A stretch of DNA of 5,751 bases from JALYSX01 sp035544315. Its GTDB lineage: Bacteria > Vulcanimicrobiota > Vulcanimicrobiia > Vulcanimicrobiales > Vulcanimicrobiaceae. The DNA lies in assembly GCA_035544315.1 (NCBI GenBank), contig DATKGB010000216.1:1-5751 (forward strand), given 5' to 3'. Below the pieces are notes generated by a model. The model saw only the letters and a program-made list of their open reading frames with translations, ran no database searches and was not told the DNA's origin. The translations under genes were made by a program, and so were the position numbers. Below are positions 5,564 to 5,751 of the stretch, in pieces. Each line of letters begins with the position of its first letter. The first letter of the stretch is position 1.

Positions 5564-5751
5564 TTAGGTCAGCCCGGCGACTAGCTGCTCCCGGAGGACC
5601 GGGAAGGGCGCCCGCGCGGCTTGCGGTTGGGCGACGACCAGGAGGCGAATCGGTTTTCGGCCCGCCAGTACCTCGTCCAGAATAGCCACCAACCGGCGGC
5701 GGACCTGGTTGCGGACGACGGCATTGCCGACGGTCTTGCCCACGGCGATGC
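5564..5751 (-). CDS. rnpA: RnpA, ribonuclease P protein component; N-terminus beyond window edge
   Basis: RnpA binds the RNase P RNA and helps position the pre-tRNA 5' leader for cleavage. The visible 61 C-terminal residues start IAVGKTVGNAVVRNQVRRRL, which contains the RNR signature (RNQVRRRL) on the RNA-facing helix. A following hydrophobic strand (IRLLVVAQPQA) and a final helix match the family fold. The N-terminal ~50 residues, including the substrate-binding strand, lie off the right edge. The stop is TAA at 5564-5566. rpmH and dnaA would be the usual upstream neighbours, but they are not in the window. Confidence 0.93.
   Translation of the reverse strand, partial: IAVGKTVGNAVVRNQVRRRLVAILDEVLAGRKPIRLLVVAQPQAARAPFPVLREQLVAGLT

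Overview
The window is a high-GC bacterial chromosome segment. It holds the conserved block that usually lies beside the replication origin, read on the minus strand from right to left: rnpA (partial), yidD, yidC, jag/khpB, a small membrane protein with a PH-like part, mnmE and mnmG (partial). The lineage cannot be fixed from sequence alone. The short YidC without a large periplasmic domain, the mostly SD-poor starts, the frequent GTG/TTG starts and the very common hexamer CGATCG fit a deep-branching, Terrabacteria-like group. Candidatus Eremiobacterota (WPS-2) is my low-confidence guess.

Layout: 5751-5564 is the C-terminal part of RNase P protein. 5559-5350 is YidD and 5328-4471 is the YidC/Oxa1 membrane insertase. 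4469-3834 is the KH-R3H RNA-binding protein Jag/KhpB, which here has an acidic and Gly/Arg-rich N-terminus instead of a recognisable Jag_N domain. 3823-3335 is an unnamed membrane protein, and its start codon and first ~20 codons lie inside a 77-bp palindromic element (3765-3841). 3338-1989 is the tRNA-modifying GTPase MnmE. 1610-1 is its partner MnmG, running off the left edge.

The exception is a small plus-strand gene at 1631-1975. It encodes a predicted secreted protein with a carboxypeptidase-regulatory-like (Ig-like) fold and is wedged between mnmE and mnmG. It ends 13 bp from the mnmE stop and starts 20 bp from the mnmG start. The 20-bp divergent gap contains a perfect 13-bp palindrome whose centre reads as a -10 element in both directions, so both genes may be transcribed leaderless or nearly so from one symmetric promoter.

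The genes follow a familiar theme: tRNA 5'-end processing (RnpA), membrane protein insertion (YidC, YidD), RNA binding (Jag) and tRNA wobble-uridine modification (MnmE-MnmG). Spacing is tight throughout: 4 bp, 21 bp, 1 bp, 10 bp, and a 4-bp GTGA overlap. This suggests one minus-strand transcript from rnpA to mnmE, possibly continuing through the antisense of the inserted gene into mnmG. No intergenic stretch exceeds 21 bp, and I saw no tRNA, rRNA, CRISPR or insertion-sequence gene. The points most worth a second look are the symmetric promoter, the opposite-strand gene inside the mnmE-mnmG pair, and the palindromic element that supplies a gene start.
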